DNA of 64,000 bases, taken from positions 8,571,501 through 8,635,500 of the forward strand of contig OX344749.2 in assembly GCA_947034885.2 (NCBI GenBank), written 5' to 3'. Below, one piece after another: positions 60,771 to 64,000 of this stretch; the stretch's first letter is position 1, and each line of letters opens with the position of its first letter. The DNA comes from Thuidium tamariscinum (taxonomy: Eukaryota; Streptophyta; Bryopsida; Hypnales; Thuidiaceae). Position numbers and translations under genes: made by a program. The notes below the pieces were generated by a model that had not been told where the DNA came from, made no database searches, and saw nothing but the letters and a program-made list of their open reading frames with translations.

Positions 60771-62428
60771 ATCCCTTCCACTAATTATTTTAGATTACGT
60801 GATTCACTGATTCCCCTCTAAGTGCTATACCAAGGGCCTGAAATTAATCTTGAATTTTCTTCAAGATTAACAAATTCAATCAATATACCAATTTCTTTTG
60901 TAGTACACTTGATGAAATCCTTGTCTATTTGTACATCTATCCATCTTTTGAATTGAAAACATGTTTCAATCATATATACACAACTTTTCATTTAAATCTC
61001 ATGCATTCATCTATATTTGGAAGGAAAATGAAAAATTTATCACAGAAGAAATTAAGAAGGTTCCTTTGATATAGCGAGTAGTAGCCTATTTTTTAGAAAT
61101 TGTAAACTCTGGCACTATCATTCCCAAAGAAAAGGTCGGGATGAACTAGGCCCCTCACTCTGCTACTTGAAGTCTCCAACTCTCTAAATAAGTCTAGGGA
61201 TGTATGTAAAACAAAAGCCCCCTCTTTCGTGCTTATCAAATTACCGCATTGCACCACCTACCTAATTTGGGGCTTCTAATTGCAAATTTGAATTCAAAAT
61301 TTCCAAATTAAATTATTTATAATAATAATAAATTCTGGCGTCTTCTTGAATGGCCAAGTAAGGGGTTAGTTCATCCCAACCAAATAAAAGGATTTGTAAT
61401 ATAACTTTAAAATCCGATGGACACTTTGGAGTCTCGGACAATACATTGTCCGCCGTCCGGTGGCCACTGTGTCCGGATGTCCGGATTTTGGACGTGATTT
61501 TGTTCCCAATGTGGCAATTTGTCAACCATGGCTGCGTAGAGAGTGTTTTTTGTAGTGGTAGAGTCGCATTGATCTAGAGCTTTGGTGAATGCGAGGGTGG
61601 TGTGGCTTTTGAATGTGTAGTTGTCGCAAAGAAGTGGTGAAGCAAGCGGTGCGGGAGAAGCCGGAACAATTGTGGTGTGAGGTGAAAGGAAGCATTTGAG
61701 GAAGAAGGGATTAGGACCTGTGTGTCAGACTAGAGCTGATTTGCAAGAGGTGTGAATTTTGTCTTTCTTTTCAAAAAAATTCAAGCAGTGGTGTCTGAGT
61801 TGTCAAAGGAAAGTAGTCTCTGAGGCAGGGTAGCAATTGTGAAAGACTGACTTCCGGAGCTTGGGTGGAGGGTGGTGGGGGTGGTCCCCGTGTGCTATTG
61901 TGGATGTAAATGGTTGCTTGAGGTTAGCATTTTAGGTTGTGACTATGACTGTAGCTACTAAGGCCAGTTTGTTAATCAGGGCTTGTTGTACAGTGACCGA
62001 ACCTTTCATTGTCTGCATTGAAGATGAGCATGCGTTGGGAAGCTTTGGTACTACATATTGACCTTTCCATTGATAGTGATTGTCAGTACTTCAAGGAAAC
62101 CTTCAGTTGGTCTCTGTGATGTCGCTTTGGTCTTCTTGCTGTTAAATCTCTTTGGGTTAGTTTTGCATCTTGTAAGCTCAGGATGGAGTTTTTAAACAGA
62201 AGATTTGTTATTGTTGTTGTTGGGGGAGAAGTGTGGAGTCTCTTTTGGAATCTCATTTTTGAAATTTTCGCACGAAGCTCAATTTGTAAGAGAAGGTCAT
62301 GTAGGGAATGAAATAATTTGAGCATCTATTCGTAGCGACTATGATGCAATTGTTGACTTGTCGTACTATGAGTCTCTATATGCCAAAGCAAGATAGGTTT
62401 AGGTTTTGAGGAATTGTATGGTTTGTCA
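60771..62428. other. Spacer with a CACTA right terminus, leading into Tnp2
   Basis: TTTTTTGTAGTG ends at 61557, the inverted form of a CACTACAAAAAA CACTA terminus; its left partner was not identified. A short GGATGTCCGGAT-rich patch lies at 61436-61490. From about 61560 to 62428 the sequence may be the 5' part of the Tnp2 element. No frame here resembles a protein. Confidence 0.45.
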
Positions 62429-64000
62429 ATGATTCCAAATATGGAGGAAGGTCATTCATCTAGTATGTTGAAGCAATGTCATTGCAATCTTTGTCGAGGT
62501 ACTAAATGGTGGCATAAGAGTACAGTGTATAGACATTTGAATGACCAAATATTACAAGATTCATCTGTGTATGTAGCAAAGGATTCTTTAGGTGTAGAGG
62601 AGGATGAGCAAATGTTAGAAGACAATGAGGTTTTTATTAAAGATGTAGAGTATATGGTTAATGACAAGGAACCTATTCACGTTGATACACTTTTGAAAGA
62701 TGTTTCGTCAACTTTGGAGGCGCTTTCTTTAGAACAAGCTATTTTTTGTCAGATTATAGACTTGCAAAGAATGTAGGATGAGGCTCATATTCCAACTGGA
62801 TTACAAGGCCAAATGTTGGAGTGTTTATTTGGGTCTCTTGAAAAGTAGCCGAGTTTGCATAGTAGTGGAAAATTAGATCACACTGGTTTATCTTTGGGAA
62901 AACTATTAACTCTTGCTGGTCCTAATTGGAGAGGTAAACTAGGAGAATATGGTGTGCCTTGTTCATGAAATAGTCTTAAAAAATTGTATTCATATTTGGG
63001 ATTAGTGGAAGCTCAACAGTGGAGACTTTGTACTGGTTCAAAAGAAGCTCCCCATCCACCAGAATTCCTAAATCCAAGTTTAGAAGATGTTTATGAAGGA
63101 TCTGATATTTTGAGATGTGTTTGTCTGCCAAGGGCTCATTCTAAGTTCAAAAGAGATTGTGCTTTTTGTTCCGAGAAGTGCCCTATTTGTAAGATGATGC
63201 GCAAAAATATTTTAGCGTTTGAACAACTTCCGTTGGGGAAGGATGTTCATTCTATCCCTGAAAAAATTGAAGAAAATTTTGATGGTAGTAAGTTCCAAGA
63301 AATTCAAGATTTTTTTAATCCTCTATCAAAGTAGGAGGCTCTTGTTATTTGTCTAAATTCTGAGTGCAGGAAAGCATACAAAGCTTTTCTTTCAAAATGC
63401 AAAATCTTGCTTGAAAATTGGGATGAAGTATTACAATGCTATGAATTTCCATGTTCAGATTGTTCTTCTCAAGTTTTTCACCCAAAGACAATGTTAAAGG
63501 TATTTTCTATGACTTGTTTTTTAATTTACTATTTGTGTCCCTTCCAATTTGTTTGGAATTGTATTTTAATACTTATATTTCTTATTGTTTTGTTTTCTGG
63601 TGTAGGGTGATCCAAGAAATGTTTACTTTATGCTCCAATGGGATGGATTTTCAGTTGCACAAACAAGCCTTAAGAATTGCTGGATAGTATATTTATCAAT
63701 TTTGAATGCTGGTAAAGAAAATCCAATTGGACCTATTCCAGTTTTGTTTATCCCTTCTAGTTTTGAGAAGTTAATTAAGCATGGAGATGGGGTATTGGCT
63801 TCTTTCTTGAAACCACTTCTCGCTGATATGGAAGAAATATTTTTGAATGGAATTGATGTAATCTATGCTTATCCAGTAGAAGCTATCAGTGAATACATTC
63901 CTTATTTGGGGGCTAATGTTACAATCAAACGAAGAGGCATGCTTGGAATTTGGACTGGAGATCATCCAACTCAATGCAAAGTTGGATGTCTAAAATTTAG
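62429..64000 (+). pseudogene. Tnp2-type transposase of a CACTA (En/Spm) element, degenerate, runs off the window
   Basis: One frame reads 62429-63499, then a GT-AG intron (63500-63605), then an open frame to the window edge. The N-terminal part has a zinc-binding-like C-x2-C...H segment (CHCNLC...TVYRHL), followed by CAFCSEKCPICKMMRKN. After the intron come the Tnp2 hallmarks QWDGFSV, NCWIVYLSIL, PLLADMEEIFLNGIDV and GIWTGDHPTQCKVG. The frame is broken by stops at 62774, 62846, 62966 and 63332; translation continues sensibly after each. Three would be CAG and one CGA before a C-to-T change. Tnp2 cuts and pastes elements ending in CACTA with 3-bp duplications, such as those at 13585 and 38335, though a link to those is inference. 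An in-frame TTG at 62414 precedes the chosen ATG. Confidence 0.88.

Overview
The window looks like nuclear DNA of a land plant with a large, transposon-rich genome. Two spliced genes of mixed base composition sit in long, very AT-rich spacers full of terminal-inverted-repeat elements, tandem arrays and old retroelement pieces. One gene encodes the plant form of the U2AF35-related splicing factor, with a C-x10-C spacing in its second CCCH finger, which I recall from plant homologues. The other encodes a secreted glyoxal/galactose oxidase-type copper radical oxidase. Together with a CACTA-type Tnp2 relic this fits a plant, possibly a non-seed plant such as a bryophyte or lycophyte, but I cannot name a species and the lineage guess is weak.

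Layout. Positions 1-3199 have balanced base composition and no credible protein; they probably hold the 5' flank of gene 1. Gene 1 (3200-9158, + strand, nine exons, about 800 residues) is the U2AF35-related (ZRSR2/RGH3-type) factor; its first intron is almost filled by a tandem repeat of about 255 bp. From 9.2 to 23 kb is a repeat-rich desert with two short CACTA foldback elements, two elements with a GCAAGAAACACTT inverted repeat, a TTAA-flanked element, a 388-bp tandem array and a nearly perfect 3 x 89-bp array. Gene 2 (24981-26997, - strand, two exons, 531 residues) is the oxidase, with a TATA box near 27213. From 29.9 to 46.5 kb there is a dense set of DNA-transposon remnants. The most striking are elements that begin CCC(C)T, end AGGG(G) and are bordered by TTAA, the signature of the piggyBac superfamily. 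One of them is a 741-bp near-perfect palindrome that itself sits between 26-bp inverted repeats. From 47.4 to 60.8 kb lies a large direct duplication: three copies of an LTR-like block ending in GGGCTCACA, each followed by short tandem repeats. The first is followed by a 2.1-kb foldback and the second unit contains a 178-bp tandem array. From 62.4 kb to the right edge is a decayed CACTA Tnp2 transposase with four stop codons, each one C-to-T change from a sense codon.

The two genes have no visible functional link. One acts in the nuclear spliceosome and the other at the cell wall or apoplast. Most other open frames are unsupported: they fall in repeats, have no family features and differ between repeat copies. 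All repeat boundaries were found by eye; an all-against-all self-alignment would refine them.
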